Positions 16,251 through 26,071 of a DNA stretch of 64,000 bases are shown here, piece after piece (the first letter of the stretch is position 1; each line of letters starts with the position of its first letter). Below the pieces are notes generated by a model. That model worked only from the letters and a program-made list of their open reading frames with translations. It was not told where the DNA came from and searched no databases. The DNA is from Roseovarius sp. S88 (GTDB lineage Bacteria > Pseudomonadota > Alphaproteobacteria > Rhodobacterales > Rhodobacteraceae). The position numbers were made by a program, and so were the translations under genes. The DNA lies in the NCBI RefSeq assembly GCF_037023735.1, contig NZ_CP146069.1, forward strand, positions 909,501-973,500, given 5' to 3'.

Positions 16251-16823
16251 TTATTTTGCGGGAACGGCCATTTGCTCACGGACGGGTGCGTCTTCGCGCG
16301 GGGGGCGGCCAATCACGTCGCGCAGATCTTCCAATTCGATAAAGTTGTCGGCCTGACGGCGCAGCTCGTCGGAAATCATTGGCGGCTGACTGCGAATGGT
16401 CGAGACCACTGAGACGCGCACGCCCTGACGCTGAAGGCTTTCCACCAGAGGGCGGAAGTCACCGTCACCGGAGAAGAGCACAATATGCTCAACCCGTGGC
16501 GCCAATTCCATGGCATCAACGGCAAGTTCAATATCCATATTGCCTTTGACTTTGCGGCGTCCCTGGCTGTCGGTGTATTCCTTGGCCGGTTTGGTAACCA
16601 TGGTGAAGCCGTTGTAGTTCAGCCAGTCGACCAGAGGCCGGATTGGCGAATACTCATCATTCTCAAGAAGTGCCGTGTAATAAAACGCGCGCAAAAGCTT
16701 GCCACGACGCATAAACTCCGTCCTGAGAAGCTTGTAATCGATGTCAAATCCGAGCGACTTGGCAGCGGCATACAGATTCGATCCATCGATGAACAGCGCG
16801 AGCCGTTCGTCCTTGTAAAACAT
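16251..16823 (-). CDS. NYN domain protein (LabA/DUF88 family)
   Basis: A 190-aa protein with a PIN-like NYN nuclease fold: LFIDGSNLYAAAK near residues 10-22 (first acidic residue), KGNMDIELAVDAM near 95-107, and LFSGDGDFRPLV near 118-129 (acidic cluster). Such proteins are predicted or shown RNases; the target is unknown. Start 16823 (MFYKDER) has AAGGAC upstream. It is convergent with acpP and divergent from folK. Confidence 0.9.
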   Translation of the reverse strand: MFYKDERLALFIDGSNLYAAAKSLGFDIDYKLLRTEFMRRGKLLRAFYYTALLENDEYSPIRPLVDWLNYNGFTMVTKPAKEYTDSQGRRKVKGNMDIELAVDAMELAPRVEHIVLFSGDGDFRPLVESLQRQGVRVSVVSTIRSQPPMISDELRRQADNFIELEDLRDVIGRPPREDAPVREQMAVPAK

Positions 16824-16972
16824 TAAAAGTCCTTCCAAATTATTATTTTTACCCGTCCGCGTTGTTCCGAGTGTGAGTGGTTAGGAAACGGACGAGTTCA
16901 AAATGCGAACCTAAAAGTTTAGTTTCGGTCGCGCAAGAGTCTTGTAACCATCCAAAGGGATAGGTCTGTGTC

Positions 16973-17536
16973 ATGTCAAATCAAACCTGTCTGATTGCTT
17001 TGGGCGGCAATATTCCGACCGCTGAAGGCGGACCGGCACACACATTGAAAGAGGGCCTGAAGTCACTCGCGCGACGCGACATTGAGGTCAAAGACGTGAG
17101 CCGGTTTTATGCAACTCCGTGCTTTCCCAAAGGGGCTGGACCGGACTATGTCAACGCTGCCGCTGTACTCGTGTCCGATCACACGCCTGAAATACTGATG
17201 CAGGTGTTGCATGAGGTTGAGGCCGAATTTGGCCGTGCGCGTGAGCAGAGATGGGGGCAAAGAACGCTGGATCTCGATCTCTTGGCGGTCGAGTCCGAGA
17301 TTTGGCCGGATGAAGACACCCATAGGGCGTGGCGCGACCTGTCCTTACAGGATCAGATGCAAAACGCACCAGACACGTTCATCCTGCCGCATCCCAGACT
17401 TCAAGACCGGGCATTTGTTCTTGTGCCATTGGCGGACATCGCGCCGGACTGGCGGCATCCGATTTTGAACCGTAGCGTGCGCGAAATGTTGGCCTGTTTG
17501 TCCGAGCAGGACATAGCGGAGGTCGTGCCGTTGTAA
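16973..17536 (+). CDS. folK: 2-amino-4-hydroxy-6-hydroxymethyldihydropteridine pyrophosphokinase
   Basis: HPPK transfers pyrophosphate from ATP to hydroxymethyl-dihydropterin in folate synthesis. 187 aa. Visible motifs: ALGGNIP at the N-terminus, the FYATPCFP loop, and the signature RWGQRTLDLDLLA near residues 91-103 with the metal-binding Asp pair. ILPHPRLQDRAFVLVPL near 141-157 is also typical. No other folate gene is beside it. Confidence 0.94.
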   Translation: MSNQTCLIALGGNIPTAEGGPAHTLKEGLKSLARRDIEVKDVSRFYATPCFPKGAGPDYVNAAAVLVSDHTPEILMQVLHEVEAEFGRAREQRWGQRTLDLDLLAVESEIWPDEDTHRAWRDLSLQDQMQNAPDTFILPHPRLQDRAFVLVPLADIAPDWRHPILNRSVREMLACLSEQDIAEVVPL

Positions 17537-17754
17537 GGCGGTCGCAAAAATGCCTTTGCTTCGTGGCGTGAGTTATGCCATGACCGCGCCATGATCAAAC
17601 GAGCCATATACGCTGCAAGCCGACGCCGACGTTTTCCCGTCTGACGTTTCGTCATTTGTTTGATCCCGGCAGATCGCTGCCTTTTCCCATCCCAGATTGA
17701 CTTGTCGCCGCCCATGCGGCACTCAAGAAACCTTCGAAAATAAGGAATGACGCT

Positions 17755-18948
17755 ATGATCCCGTCTGTCTTGCCAACCTATAACCGTGCGCCCTTGCAGT
17801 TTGTCAAAGGCGAAGGCAGCTGGCTGATCGAGGCAGATGGGCGCCGATTTTTGGATTTGGGCGCCGGGATTGCGGTGAATGCGCTCGGGCATGCGCATCC
17901 AGCGCTTGTCGCCGCTTTGACCGAGCAGGCAGGTGCGCTGTGGCACACGTCAAACCTTTATCATATCCCGCAACAGCAGGCTTTGGCCGACAAGCTGGTT
18001 GCGGCGACCTTTGCCGATACGGTGTTTTTCACCAATTCCGGGACTGAGTCTTGTGAATTGGCAGTCAAGATGGCGCGCAAATACTTTTTTGAAAAAGACC
18101 AGCCCGAGCGCGTTGATATCCTAACCTTTGACGGATCTTTCCACGGCCGGTCCTCCGCGGGTATCGCTGCGGCAGGGTCTGAGAAGATGACGCACGGCTT
18201 TGGGCCGCTGCTGCCGGGGTTCAAGCATCTGCCTTTCGGGGATCACGACGCGCTGACTGCGGCGATTGACAACAAGACAGCGGCGATTTTGGTGGAACCC
18301 ATTCAGGGCGAAGGCGGTATTCGGCCATTGCCGGATGTCTGTTTGAAGGGCTTGCGTGATCTGTGTGATGAGCATGGACTGCTCTTGATCCTGGATGAGG
18401 TGCAATGCGGTGTCGGACGCACCGGCAAGCTTTTTGCGCACGAATGGGCGGGGATTGAGCCCGACATCATGATGGTCGCCAAGGGCATTGGTGGGGGCTT
18501 CCCACTTGGGGCGGTTCTGGCCAAGGCAGAGGCCGCGTTAGGTATGACGGCGGGCACACATGGGTCGACCTATGGGGGCAACCCGCTGGGCTGTGCCGTT
18601 GGCAATGCCGTGATGGATCATGTCACGGCACCTGGCTTTCTGGATGATGTGAACCGCAAGGCAGGGCTTTTGCGCCAGAAGCTGGAAGCGCTGGTGGCTG
18701 GTTACCCGTCTGTCTTTGAAGAGGTGCGCGGATCGGGCTTGATGCTGGGTCTGAAATGCGTGCCGCCGGTGGGAGACGTGGTGTCGGCGGCGTATGATGC
18801 GGAAATGGCGATTGTGCCGGCGGCGGAAAATACCGCGCGGCTGTTGCCGCCGCTGACAATCACCGACGACGAAATCTCCGAGGCGGTGAAGCGGCTGGAG
18901 GCGGTCGCGCATCAGGTGGCCACCACAAGCGACGAGCAACCGGCATGA
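17755..18948 (+). CDS. argD: acetylornithine aminotransferase
   Basis: PLP enzyme of arginine synthesis, converting N-acetylglutamate semialdehyde to N-acetylornithine (and possibly the succinyl-diaminopimelate reaction). 397 aa, family length. Seen: [10 protein letters not shown] near residues 96-105, [11 protein letters not shown] near 216-226, and the PLP lysine in [15 protein letters not shown] near 240-254. It overlaps argF by 4 bp, so the two form an arginine operon. Confidence 0.95.
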   Translation: MIPSVLPTYNRAPLQFVKGEGSWLIEADGRRFLDLGAGIAVNALGHAHPALVAALTEQAGALWHTSNLYHIPQQQALADKLVAATFADTVFFTNSGTESCELAVKMARKYFFEKDQPERVDILTFDGSFHGRSSAGIAAAGSEKMTHGFGPLLPGFKHLPFGDHDALTAAIDNKTAAILVEPIQGEGGIRPLPDVCLKGLRDLCDEHGLLLILDEVQCGVGRTGKLFAHEWAGIEPDIMMVAKGIGGGFPLGAVLAKAEAALGMTAGTHGSTYGGNPLGCAVGNAVMDHVTAPGFLDDVNRKAGLLRQKLEALVAGYPSVFEEVRGSGLMLGLKCVPPVGDVVSAAYDAEMAIVPAAENTARLLPPLTITDDEISEAVKRLEAVAHQVATTSDEQPA

Positions 18949-19871
18949 ACCATTTTCTTGATATTCACAAAACCGACGCGACCGAATTGCACCATATCAT
19001 CAATTCGGCTCAGGAGATGAAGGACGCACGCGCTGGCCGCACGCGTGGCGCGTTGGATGATGACTTGCCTTTGAAAGACCGGGTTGTGGCGCTCATCTTT
19101 GAAAAGCCGTCGACCCGGACGCGCATCAGCTTTGATGTAGGCGTGCGCCAGATGGGCGGAACGACCATGGTTCTGTCCGGGACGAACATGCAGTTGGGCC
19201 ATGGCGAGACGATTGCCGACACAGCCCGCGTGATGAGCCGCTATGTCGACCTCATTATGATCCGCACCTTTGATGAAAGCGTGCTGATGGAGATGGCCGA
19301 ATATGCCGATGTGCCGGTGATCAATGGTCTCACCGACCGCACACATCCCTGCCAGATCATGGCGGATGTCATGACGTTTGAAGAGCATCGCGGCCCGATC
19401 AAGGGTAAGAAAGTCGTGTGGTCGGGGGATGGCAACAACGTGTGCTCGTCCTTCCTTCATGCCGCAGCACAGTTTCAGTTTGACCTGACTTTTACCGGCC
19501 CGTCGCAGCTTGACCCCGAGGACGAATTTGTCGGGCTGGCGCGCAAGGCTGGCTCAAAAGTGGTCATTGAACGCGATCCGTTCAAAGCCGTTGAAGGCGC
19601 AGATCTGGTGGTCACGGACACCTGGGTCAGTATGCATGACAGCCAGTCGAGCAAGGAACGCCGCCACAACATGCTGCGCCCCTATCAGATCAATGAGGAA
19701 CTGATGTCCCACGCCAAGCCGGACGCGCTTTTCATGCATTGCCTGCCCGCGCATCGTGAGGAAGAGGCCACATCGGCGGTGATGGACGGTCCTAACTCGG
19801 TGATCTTCGACGAGGCCGAGAACCGGTTGCATGCGCAAAAGGCGATCATGCGCTGGTGTTTGGGGGTTTGA
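18945..19871 (+). CDS. argF: ornithine carbamoyltransferase
   Basis: Makes citrulline from ornithine and carbamoyl phosphate. 308 aa. The carbamoyl-phosphate loop FEKPSTRTR (near residues 51-59), HPCQ (near 134-137) and the ornithine-site Cys in [11 protein letters not shown] (near 266-276) are all present. Translationally coupled to argD through an ATGA overlap. Confidence 0.96.
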   Translation: MNHFLDIHKTDATELHHIINSAQEMKDARAGRTRGALDDDLPLKDRVVALIFEKPSTRTRISFDVGVRQMGGTTMVLSGTNMQLGHGETIADTARVMSRYVDLIMIRTFDESVLMEMAEYADVPVINGLTDRTHPCQIMADVMTFEEHRGPIKGKKVVWSGDGNNVCSSFLHAAAQFQFDLTFTGPSQLDPEDEFVGLARKAGSKVVIERDPFKAVEGADLVVTDTWVSMHDSQSSKERRHNMLRPYQINEELMSHAKPDALFMHCLPAHREEEATSAVMDGPNSVIFDEAENRLHAQKAIMRWCLGV

Positions 19872-19927
19872 CGCAGATTGATGGAGCGCGCTGCGCGCGC
19901 ACTTTATATCTCGGCTCTGGCCTTTGG

Positions 19928-19961
19928 CCGCCGCCTCGGATGGCCTCCGGCGGCGGTATTT
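19928..19961 (+). terminator. GC-rich hairpin with T-run after argF
   Basis: CCGCCGCC (19928-19935) pairs with GGCGGCGG (19949-19956), followed by TATTTTT. It lies about 57 bp after the argF stop and overlaps the dispersed repeat at 19943-19976. Confidence 0.6.
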
Positions 19962-19976
19962 TTACCAAGAAAGAAG
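19943..19976 (+). repeat. dispersed intergenic repeat, copy 2
   Basis: Begins GCCTCCGGCGGCGGTATTTT and continues ACCAAGAAAGAAG. It shares the GGTATTT...AAGAAAGAAGCAGG core with 2089-2118 and the GCCTCCGGC lead with 61197-61230. Lies between the convergent ends of argF and the cupin gene. Confidence 0.55.
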
Positions 19977-19984
19977 CAGGTGAA

Positions 19985-20338
19985 TTACTCCACGATCATA
20001 TAGAACTTGCGCAAGCGCTCGGTGATTTCCCAGACCACAGGCGCGCCCTTGGCGATGTAGAACGTATCGCCGGGGCCGAATTCCTCGACCGCACCATCGG
20101 GATGGGTGAGGCGCAGGCGACCTGATATGAGCGTCATCATTTCATGCACCGGGTAGGCATCTATCTCTTCCCGGGTGGGGGCACATTCCCATGTGCCGGT
20201 CAGCACACTTTCGTCATTGGTGGCGAAATGGGTGTGGTTGAGTTCGGTCTTGTCGTCAGTGGTGAAGGCTTCTGCGGGGGCAAGGGCAGAGGTTTCCATC
20301 GTCGGATTGGCATCGAGGCGAAAAGGCAGGTGCGACAT
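19985..20338 (-). CDS. cupin domain protein
   Basis: A 117-aa single-domain cupin of the DUF861 (cupin_3) type, with WECAPTREEID near residue 50, EMMTLISGRLRLTHPDG at about 64-80 and GDTFYIAKGAPVVWEI at about 88-103. Such proteins bind metals or small acids, but the ligand is unknown here. Start 20338 (MSHLPF) has AAGGAG seven bases upstream. It is convergent with argF and divergent from gnd. Confidence 0.85.
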   Translation of the reverse strand: MSHLPFRLDANPTMETSALAPAEAFTTDDKTELNHTHFATNDESVLTGTWECAPTREEIDAYPVHEMMTLISGRLRLTHPDGAVEEFGPGDTFYIAKGAPVVWEITERLRKFYMIVE

Positions 20339-20411
20339 GGTGAGGCTCCTTGGCATCATTGGGATGTCAGTCTACCCTAGCCGGAAAAGACGCGCCGTAA
20401 AGGGGAGGCCC

Positions 20412-21818
20412 ATGGCAGACGACAAGGCACAGATCGGGGTGTACGGTCTGGGGACGATGGGCAGTGCGCTGGCGCTCAACATGGCCGAGAAAGGCTTTCG
20501 TGTTGCAGTGACCAACCGCGAGGTTGAGTGGATCGCAGAATTCATGAAAGAGGCCGGGGACCTGGCGAACGCCCTTGTGGCACATGATACGCTTGAGGCG
20601 TTTGTGGCGGGCTTAAAGACGCCGCGGGTGATCCTGTTCATGATCCCGTCGGGTAAACCGATGGACATGATGATCGAGGCGGTTGCGCCTTTGCTTGAGG
20701 ATGGCGATACGATCATCGACGGGGGCAATGCCAATTTCCACGACACCCGTCGCCGATCTGCGGCGCTGGCCGAGAAAGGCCTGCATTTTGTTGGTATGGG
20801 CGTCTCGGGTGGCGAGAAGGGCGCGCGGCATGGGCCCTCCATGATGGTGGGCGGCAGTGATCACAGCTGGGCTCAGCTGCGCAATGTCTTGCGTGCGATC
20901 GCGGCGCGATACGAAGATGAACCCTGCGTGGATCACCTTGGGCCGGACGGGGCCGGGCATTTCGTCAAGACGGTGCATAACGGGATCGAGTATGCCGATA
21001 TGCAGGTGATCGCCGAGATTTATGCGCTCTTACACTATGGCGCGGTGTGGCCACCCGCCGAGATTGGCAAGCTCTTTGAGGCGTGGAACGAGGGGCCGCT
21101 GAAGTCTTACCTCGTCGAGATTACTGGGCAGCTGTTGCAGTATCACGACCCCAAGACCGGTCATCCGGTGGTCGATGTGATCAAGGATGCCGCCGGGCAA
21201 AAGGGCACCGGGCGCTGGACTGTGGTCGAGGCGGTGCGCATGGGGCAGGCCGCCAATATGATTGAGGCCGCCGTGGGCGCGCGCAGCTGGTCCTCAGAGA
21301 AAGACACCCGCCAAAGTGCACAGACTATTCTGGGCGGCGCGCGGGGAGCATTGGAGGTGGATGCAGGCACGTTGTCAGAGGCGTTCATGGCGGCGCGGAT
21401 CCTGTGCTATGCGCAAGGGTTTCGCGTGCTGGCGGCGACGTCCGAAGAGTACGACTGGACCCTCGATTTTGCCCGAATTGCCGAGGTCTGGCGCGCAGGG
21501 TGCATCATCCGGTCTGCGCTTCTTGATGATATCTCAGAGGCGTTTCGCGGTGAGCTTCCGCATGGGCAGCTTATCCTCACGCCACGTTTTGCCAGCCGCC
21601 TGACCGAGTGCCTCCCGGCGTTGCGCAAGGTGGTCGGGGACGCGGTGGCGGGCGGGCATGCCATTCCGGCGCTGTCGGCCGCGCTGCAATGGTATGACAC
21701 GATGCGGCAAGGGTTTGGCACGGCCAATATCATTCAGGCACAGCGCGATTTCTTTGGCTATCACGGCTTTGAGCGTCTGGGCGAAGAGGGCGTGCATCAC
21801 GGGCCCTGGTGGGATTGA
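20412..21818 (+). CDS. gnd: 6-phosphogluconate dehydrogenase, decarboxylating
   Basis: Oxidises 6-phosphogluconate to ribulose 5-phosphate and CO2 with NADP in the pentose-phosphate pathway. From ATG 20412 the protein is 468 aa, exactly typical. Seen: GLGTMGSALALN (Rossmann), IDGGNANFHDT, VGMGVSGGEKGAR (substrate), KTVHNGIEYADMQ with the catalytic Lys, and the C-terminal DFFGYHGFER. A long upstream frame overlaps the cupin promoter and is not used; GGGGAGG lies before ATG 20412. Confidence 0.96.
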   Translation: MADDKAQIGVYGLGTMGSALALNMAEKGFRVAVTNREVEWIAEFMKEAGDLANALVAHDTLEAFVAGLKTPRVILFMIPSGKPMDMMIEAVAPLLEDGDTIIDGGNANFHDTRRRSAALAEKGLHFVGMGVSGGEKGARHGPSMMVGGSDHSWAQLRNVLRAIAARYEDEPCVDHLGPDGAGHFVKTVHNGIEYADMQVIAEIYALLHYGAVWPPAEIGKLFEAWNEGPLKSYLVEITGQLLQYHDPKTGHPVVDVIKDAAGQKGTGRWTVVEAVRMGQAANMIEAAVGARSWSSEKDTRQSAQTILGGARGALEVDAGTLSEAFMAARILCYAQGFRVLAATSEEYDWTLDFARIAEVWRAGCIIRSALLDDISEAFRGELPHGQLILTPRFASRLTECLPALRKVVGDAVAGGHAIPALSAALQWYDTMRQGFGTANIIQAQRDFFGYHGFERLGEEGVHHGPWWD

Positions 21819-21825
21819 GTGAAAC

Positions 21826-22806
21826 ATGACAGAGACGCCTGATCCCAAGCTGCCCGGTTGGAACCATGTACCGGATGTGCCTATTGCCGTGTCGCCTTTC
21901 TTTAGCTGGCCCCCTGATCCGCGGCGCATGGCGCAGTGGACCGCTGTGCGCTGGTTTCAGATTGCCGAGAATTCGATCCTTGTTGTCCTTGCGCTGATTT
22001 GCTGGGCGTTTTTCCAGCCGTCGATGGAGACCGCCAAGACGCTGAGCCTGGATTGGGTGGCGGGCATATGGCTGCGCAACATGGGGTTGATGATTTTGGT
22101 GGCCGGTGGTCTGCACTGGTTCTTTCACGGGGCGCGGCGGCAGGGGGATCGGCTCAAGTTTGACCCACGGGAGCTGATGCGCAACGGCAAGCAATTCACA
22201 TTGGGAGGTCAGGTGCGGGACAACATGTTCTGGAGCCTGACGAGTGGTGTTGGGGTCTGGACCGCCTATGAGGTGCTGATCTTTTGGGCGATGGCGAATG
22301 GGTATGCGCCGGTTTTGTTTTGGTCAGATAATCCGATTTGGTTTGTGCTGATCTTCCTGCTGACGCCGGTTTGGATTTCGTTTCACTTCTACTGGATCCA
22401 CCGCGCCCTGCATTGGGGTCCGCTCTACCGGATCGCGCATTCCCTGCATCACCGCAATATAAATGTGGGGCCGTGGTCGGGGCTATCGATGCACCCGGTG
22501 GAACATGTGATATTCTTCAGTTCCATTCTCATTCATTTTGTCATCCCGGCGCATCCGCTGCATATCCTCTTTCACATGCAGCATCAGGCGCTGACGGCGG
22601 CGACCTCGCATACCGGGTTTGAGAACATGCTGGTGAAGGACCGCAAGACGCTGGCGCTGGGGACGTTCCACCACCAGATGCACCACCGGTATTTTGAGGT
22701 GAATTACGGGAATCTAGAGATGCCCTGGGACAAGTGGTTTGGCACGTTCCATGACGGGACGGTTGAGGCGCATGAGGCGCTGAAGGACCGGCGGGGAAGG
22801 GGGTAG
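21826..22806 (+). CDS. sterol desaturase/fatty acid hydroxylase family protein
   Basis: A 326-aa membrane di-iron enzyme. Hydrophobic helices lie near 45-62, 79-95, 131-150 and 163-182. The histidine boxes are HRALH (near 188), HSLHH (near 204) and HHQMHH (near 284), the arrangement of the fatty-acid hydroxylase superfamily. The substrate is likely a lipid but cannot be specified. Starts 7 bp after gnd. Confidence 0.9.
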   Translation: MTETPDPKLPGWNHVPDVPIAVSPFFSWPPDPRRMAQWTAVRWFQIAENSILVVLALICWAFFQPSMETAKTLSLDWVAGIWLRNMGLMILVAGGLHWFFHGARRQGDRLKFDPRELMRNGKQFTLGGQVRDNMFWSLTSGVGVWTAYEVLIFWAMANGYAPVLFWSDNPIWFVLIFLLTPVWISFHFYWIHRALHWGPLYRIAHSLHHRNINVGPWSGLSMHPVEHVIFFSSILIHFVIPAHPLHILFHMQHQALTAATSHTGFENMLVKDRKTLALGTFHHQMHHRYFEVNYGNLEMPWDKWFGTFHDGTVEAHEALKDRRGRG

Positions 22807-22826
22807 GGTAGTGTCGGAAGGGTGGG

Positions 22827-22843
22827 TTTGAGGCCCAAAGCGG
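22827..22843 (+). repeat. short repeat TTTGAGGCCCAAAGCGG
   Basis: Nearly the same as the repeat at 41633-41654 and 42211-42232 (TTTGAGCCCAAAGCGGACAT), with one extra G. It lies at the junction between the hydroxylase gene and an AT-richer small membrane gene. Confidence 0.45.
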
Positions 22844-22918
22844 TGAATTCGTCGTTACGCTCGAATCTCGTTCAGCTACTTTGATTTCAAAAAAGCAATC
22901 CGGTCAAAGTCAGCGATT

Positions 22919-23362
22919 ATGCAAACAAAGCTATTTGGTTACTGGATATCCGCCGTTGATGAAAGCAGCGCGAAAGAAGCAGTCAAAATGGCAGGACTTC
23001 CAATCCTAATCATGGGCGCAAATGTAGCGTTGCTGACCTTGGTCTCGCTTGTACAACCTGTTCCAAACTTAGCTTTTGCCGGAGTAACGGCATTCATAGC
23101 TTTGTTGTTGTTTGTGCTTGCTTTTCGTATACGCGCCGGGCATGCGTCAAGGGTGCCAGTCGCAGTTTTCTTGTTTGTCGCTTTTTTTGTTGGCAACGCG
23201 GTTTTTTCATATTGGGCATGGAAGGTGTTGGGCAGTGGTCAGTCTACTGGAGCCGGGCTGGTTATGGGTTGGATAGTGCCAACAATCTGCATGATACTGG
23301 TCGTCGCAGGACTCAGAGGTTGGATTTGGCTCAAAGCCAACAAAGCCGTAACTACTTTCTAG
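22919..23362 (+). CDS. hypothetical small membrane protein
   Basis: A 147-aa protein with four hydrophobic segments (about 25-44, 50-67, 81-98, 113-133) and a short charged N-terminus. No known family. Codon choice is AT-richer than in neighbouring genes, and no clear ribosome site precedes the ATG. It follows the short repeat at 22827 and precedes a large inverted repeat, so it may be a recent insertion. Confidence 0.6.
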   Translation: MQTKLFGYWISAVDESSAKEAVKMAGLPILIMGANVALLTLVSLVQPVPNLAFAGVTAFIALLLFVLAFRIRAGHASRVPVAVFLFVAFFVGNAVFSYWAWKVLGSGQSTGAGLVMGWIVPTICMILVVAGLRGWIWLKANKAVTTF

Positions 23363-23441
23363 CTAACCAGATGGCCGCAAAGTCCGCACAACTGTTGCGA
23401 CTTCACAGCACCAAAGGCACGGAATCAAGGGGCGCAGCCCC

Positions 23442-23585
23442 GCCGTGCCAGCGACGGACCGGCCCGGAAGGGCCGTCGCTTTGTCAACGTATGCGCGGCG
23501 AATTTTCAGCAGGCAGGTTTGGCGCGGATAAAGCGCGTCAATCAGAAGGAGGCCGCGCCGTCCCCCGGTCCGCCGCTGGCACGGC
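23442..23585. repeat. 21-bp inverted repeat pair with internal hairpin
   Basis: Arm 1 at 23442-23462 (starts GCCGTGCCAGCGACGG) is matched by the reverse complement of 23565-23585 with 20 of 21 bases identical, about 100 bp apart. Inside, 23450-23480 can fold AGCGAC/GTCGCT around GGCCC-GGAA-GGGCC. Looks like the ends or core of a small mobile or extragenic element beside the broken end of hrpB. Confidence 0.6.
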
Positions 23586-23624
23586 TTGACACGAGCGGAT
23601 GCAAGGCATCCCAACAACCATGCC

Positions 23625-23818
23625 TCACCCCCGCCGTTTCGCCCTCAGCGTTGGGTCCGCCTCTCGCGGGTCTTCTGGCCAAGGGTGCTTTGGATACCGC
23701 CCGCGCATGTCTTTGCGCACGTCGGGGTAGGAATTCACCCAAAAGCCCGGGATATCGAGCGTGGTTTGCACAGGGCGGCCTGCGGGGGACAGGAGCGTGA
23801 CGCGTAGGGGGTGGCGCC
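23625..23818 (-). other. out-of-frame 3' end of hrpB
   Basis: This stretch, read in the second frame, encodes the conserved C-terminal end of HrpB (PGFWVNSYPDVRKDMRGRYP is visible), and ends at TGA 23625-23627. It has no start codon and joins the main hrpB frame at a GGTGGGCGCC (minus-strand) site near 23814-23820. Confidence 0.85.
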
Positions 23819-26071
23819 CACCAAGGGATGTGAGGTCTGGCCGAACATTTCCTGCAGGCGCAGGGAAATCTCGGGGTGCTCACCGGCATAATCGATGGGG
23901 ATCTTGCGGCCCAGAGGCGTGGTGAAATGCGCCGGGGCGGCGGCGTCGAGCCTTTGCATCTGCTCCCAAGTCAGACGCGCGCGCAGGGCGTCGAGCATAT
24001 CAAACCGTCTCCAGTCCTGGGCGGTCTTGACGCCGTTGAGATAGGGCAAGAGCCAGTCTTCAAGCTCTTCTAGAAGCGCCATGTCGGACATATCAGGCAA
24101 GTCCTCACCAGAGTCCCATAACAGCGCGCCGCGCGCCACAAACCGGCGCGCGGCGTCGGTCCATGTCAGCCCAAGGTCACGCACCCCGTCCAGCATGGCT
24201 TCGGCAATCTCTGCATCAGGCGCGTCTTTCCAGACGCGGTCTTCGAGCACGAGTGCGCCAAATAGCTCTTGGCTGCGGGCGGTGACTTGACGAGAGCGCT
24301 TGTCCCATTGGCATGTGTTCTGCCATGCGATCTGATCACCGAAGCGCCCGCGCAGCTCGGCCTCGGACAGGGCAATCGCCTGTCGAATGCGCGCCTCACG
24401 CGGGTTGCCATCAAGATCCGTGACCACGATAAGCCGCGTGCCTGCCATCACATCGTCATCAGCCATCACAGCCCCTTTGCCACCTGACAAAACATAGCGC
24501 GGCGCATCGCCTTCGCGGCGCAGGCCAATGCGGTCGGGATAGGCGAGGGCCGCCATGTCCGCGTCGCTCAAGCCGGATGGGCTGGCTTGAACTTGCGACG
24601 ACAGTCTTTTGGCTTCTTTCCGGATGCGGGCCAGCGACCCGGCATTGGCGGGCCATGGGTGTCTGGCGGCATAGCTCTTGGCATCGCGCAGCGCAGCGAG
24701 GCGCAGCGACAGGTCACATGGCGCGCCGCGCGCAAGCGGATCACGGTCCGCGAGCAGAGCTGCCAGAAAGGCAGCACCCGGGCCAGCGCGCTCTAGCATA
24801 TGCGCGAGACGCGGGTGCAGGGGCAGACGGGCCAATCGCTTGCCATGCGCAGTGATGCGCCCCGAGTCGTCCAGGGCCTGCAACATCTGCAAGAGTCCTC
24901 TTGCCTCGGCAAAACTGCCCGCATTGGGCTGCGTCAAAAGCGGCAGAGCTTCGGGCGTGGTCCCCCAAAGTGCCAGTTCCAATGCCAGACCCGTGAGGTC
25001 CGCGGCCTCGATCTCTGCCGGGGGATAGGCCGGCAGGGCGCCTTCCTCGGCCTTTGTCCAGAGCTTGTAGCAGACACCTTCGGCCACGCGTCCTGCGCGC
25101 CCCTGACGTTGGGTTGCCTCGGCGCGGGTCACAGGCTCTGTCACCAGCCGCGACATACCTGATCCGGGGTCAAACCGTGCGCGCCGCGCTTTACCGCCAT
25201 CCACAACAACGCGGATGTCTTCAATAGTGAGCGAGGTTTCAGCGATGGCTGTGGCCAGCACGATCTTGCGACCGCCTTTCACTGGCGCAATCGCGGCCTG
25301 TTGCGCGGTAAAGGGCATGGCACCGAAGAGGGGCTGCAGGTGGCAATCCTGAGGCAACCGATCAGTCAACGCCGACTCCAGACGTCGAATTTCACCTTCT
25401 CCGGGGCAAAAGACCAGCACGCCGCCTTCGGTCTCAGTCACGGCCTGCTGCACCAGATCAGCAAGAGCGCCGCCCCATCGGGTGTCTTTGTGCAGGGGGC
25501 GTGGCAAATGGCGGGTTTCTACCGGGAAACTGCGCCCTTCAGAGGTGATCACTGGCGCATGCATGAGATTGGCCACGGGTTCTGCGTCCAGCGTTGCGGA
25601 CATCGCCAGAAGCGTCAGATCCTCGCGCAAGACCCCCGCCACTTCGAGGCAAAGTGCGAGACCAAGGTCAGCATTGAGAGAGCGCTCGTGAAACTCGTCA
25701 AAGATGACAGTTCCAATGCCCTTGAGTTCCGGCTCAGATTGAATGCGGCGGGTGAGGATGCCTTCGGTCACAACTTCGATCTGTGTCGCGTCCGAGACCT
25801 TGGCCTCTCCCCGCACCCGGTAGCCCACTGTTTTGCCAACCGGCTCGCCCAGAGTTTGCGCCATACGCTCGGCGGCGGCGCGCGCGGCAAGTCTGCGTGG
25901 CTCCAGCATGACAATGCGCCCCTGGCTCAGCCCAGCCTTCAGGATTTCCAGCGGAACCACGGTGGTCTTACCTGCTCCGGGCGGCGCTTGAAGCACGGCA
26001 CGGCCTTGATCTTGCAAGGCATTCAGCAAAGGCGCTATGGCGTCGTGGATGGGCAGACGAGGTGTAGTCAT
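23735..26071 (-). CDS. hrpB: ATP-dependent helicase HrpB, frameshifted near the C-terminus
   Basis: DEAH-box helicase. From ATG 26071 (MTTPRLP) the frame has Walker A APPGAGKTT, DEFHERSL (DEAH-like box), SATLDAE, and QRQGRAGRV, so the helicase core is complete. Near 23818 the frame changes: the present stop at 23735 gives an unrelated tail, whereas one added base would continue HPLRVTLLSPAGRPV, then DIPGFWVNSYPDV, and KDMRGRYPKHPWPEDP to TGA at 23625. That restored protein would be 815 aa, the normal HrpB length. A one-base loss in a G-run (reading the minus strand) explains it. Whether real or a sequencing error cannot be told. Confidence 0.9.
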   Translation of the reverse strand: MTTPRLPIHDAIAPLLNALQDQGRAVLQAPPGAGKTTVVPLEILKAGLSQGRIVMLEPRRLAARAAAERMAQTLGEPVGKTVGYRVRGEAKVSDATQIEVVTEGILTRRIQSEPELKGIGTVIFDEFHERSLNADLGLALCLEVAGVLREDLTLLAMSATLDAEPVANLMHAPVITSEGRSFPVETRHLPRPLHKDTRWGGALADLVQQAVTETEGGVLVFCPGEGEIRRLESALTDRLPQDCHLQPLFGAMPFTAQQAAIAPVKGGRKIVLATAIAETSLTIEDIRVVVDGGKARRARFDPGSGMSRLVTEPVTRAEATQRQGRAGRVAEGVCYKLWTKAEEGALPAYPPAEIEAADLTGLALELALWGTTPEALPLLTQPNAGSFAEARGLLQMLQALDDSGRITAHGKRLARLPLHPRLAHMLERAGPGAAFLAALLADRDPLARGAPCDLSLRLAALRDAKSYAARHPWPANAGSLARIRKEAKRLSSQVQASPSGLSDADMAALAYPDRIGLRREGDAPRYVLSGGKGAVMADDDVMAGTRLIVVTDLDGNPREARIRQAIALSEAELRGRFGDQIAWQNTCQWDKRSRQVTARSQELFGALVLEDRVWKDAPDAEIAEAMLDGVRDLGLTWTDAARRFVARGALLWDSGEDLPDMSDMALLEELEDWLLPYLNGVKTAQDWRRFDMLDALRARLTWEQMQRLDAAAPAHFTTPLGRKIPIDYAGEHPEISLRLQEMFGQTSHPLVGATPYASRSCPPQAALCKPRSISRAFG

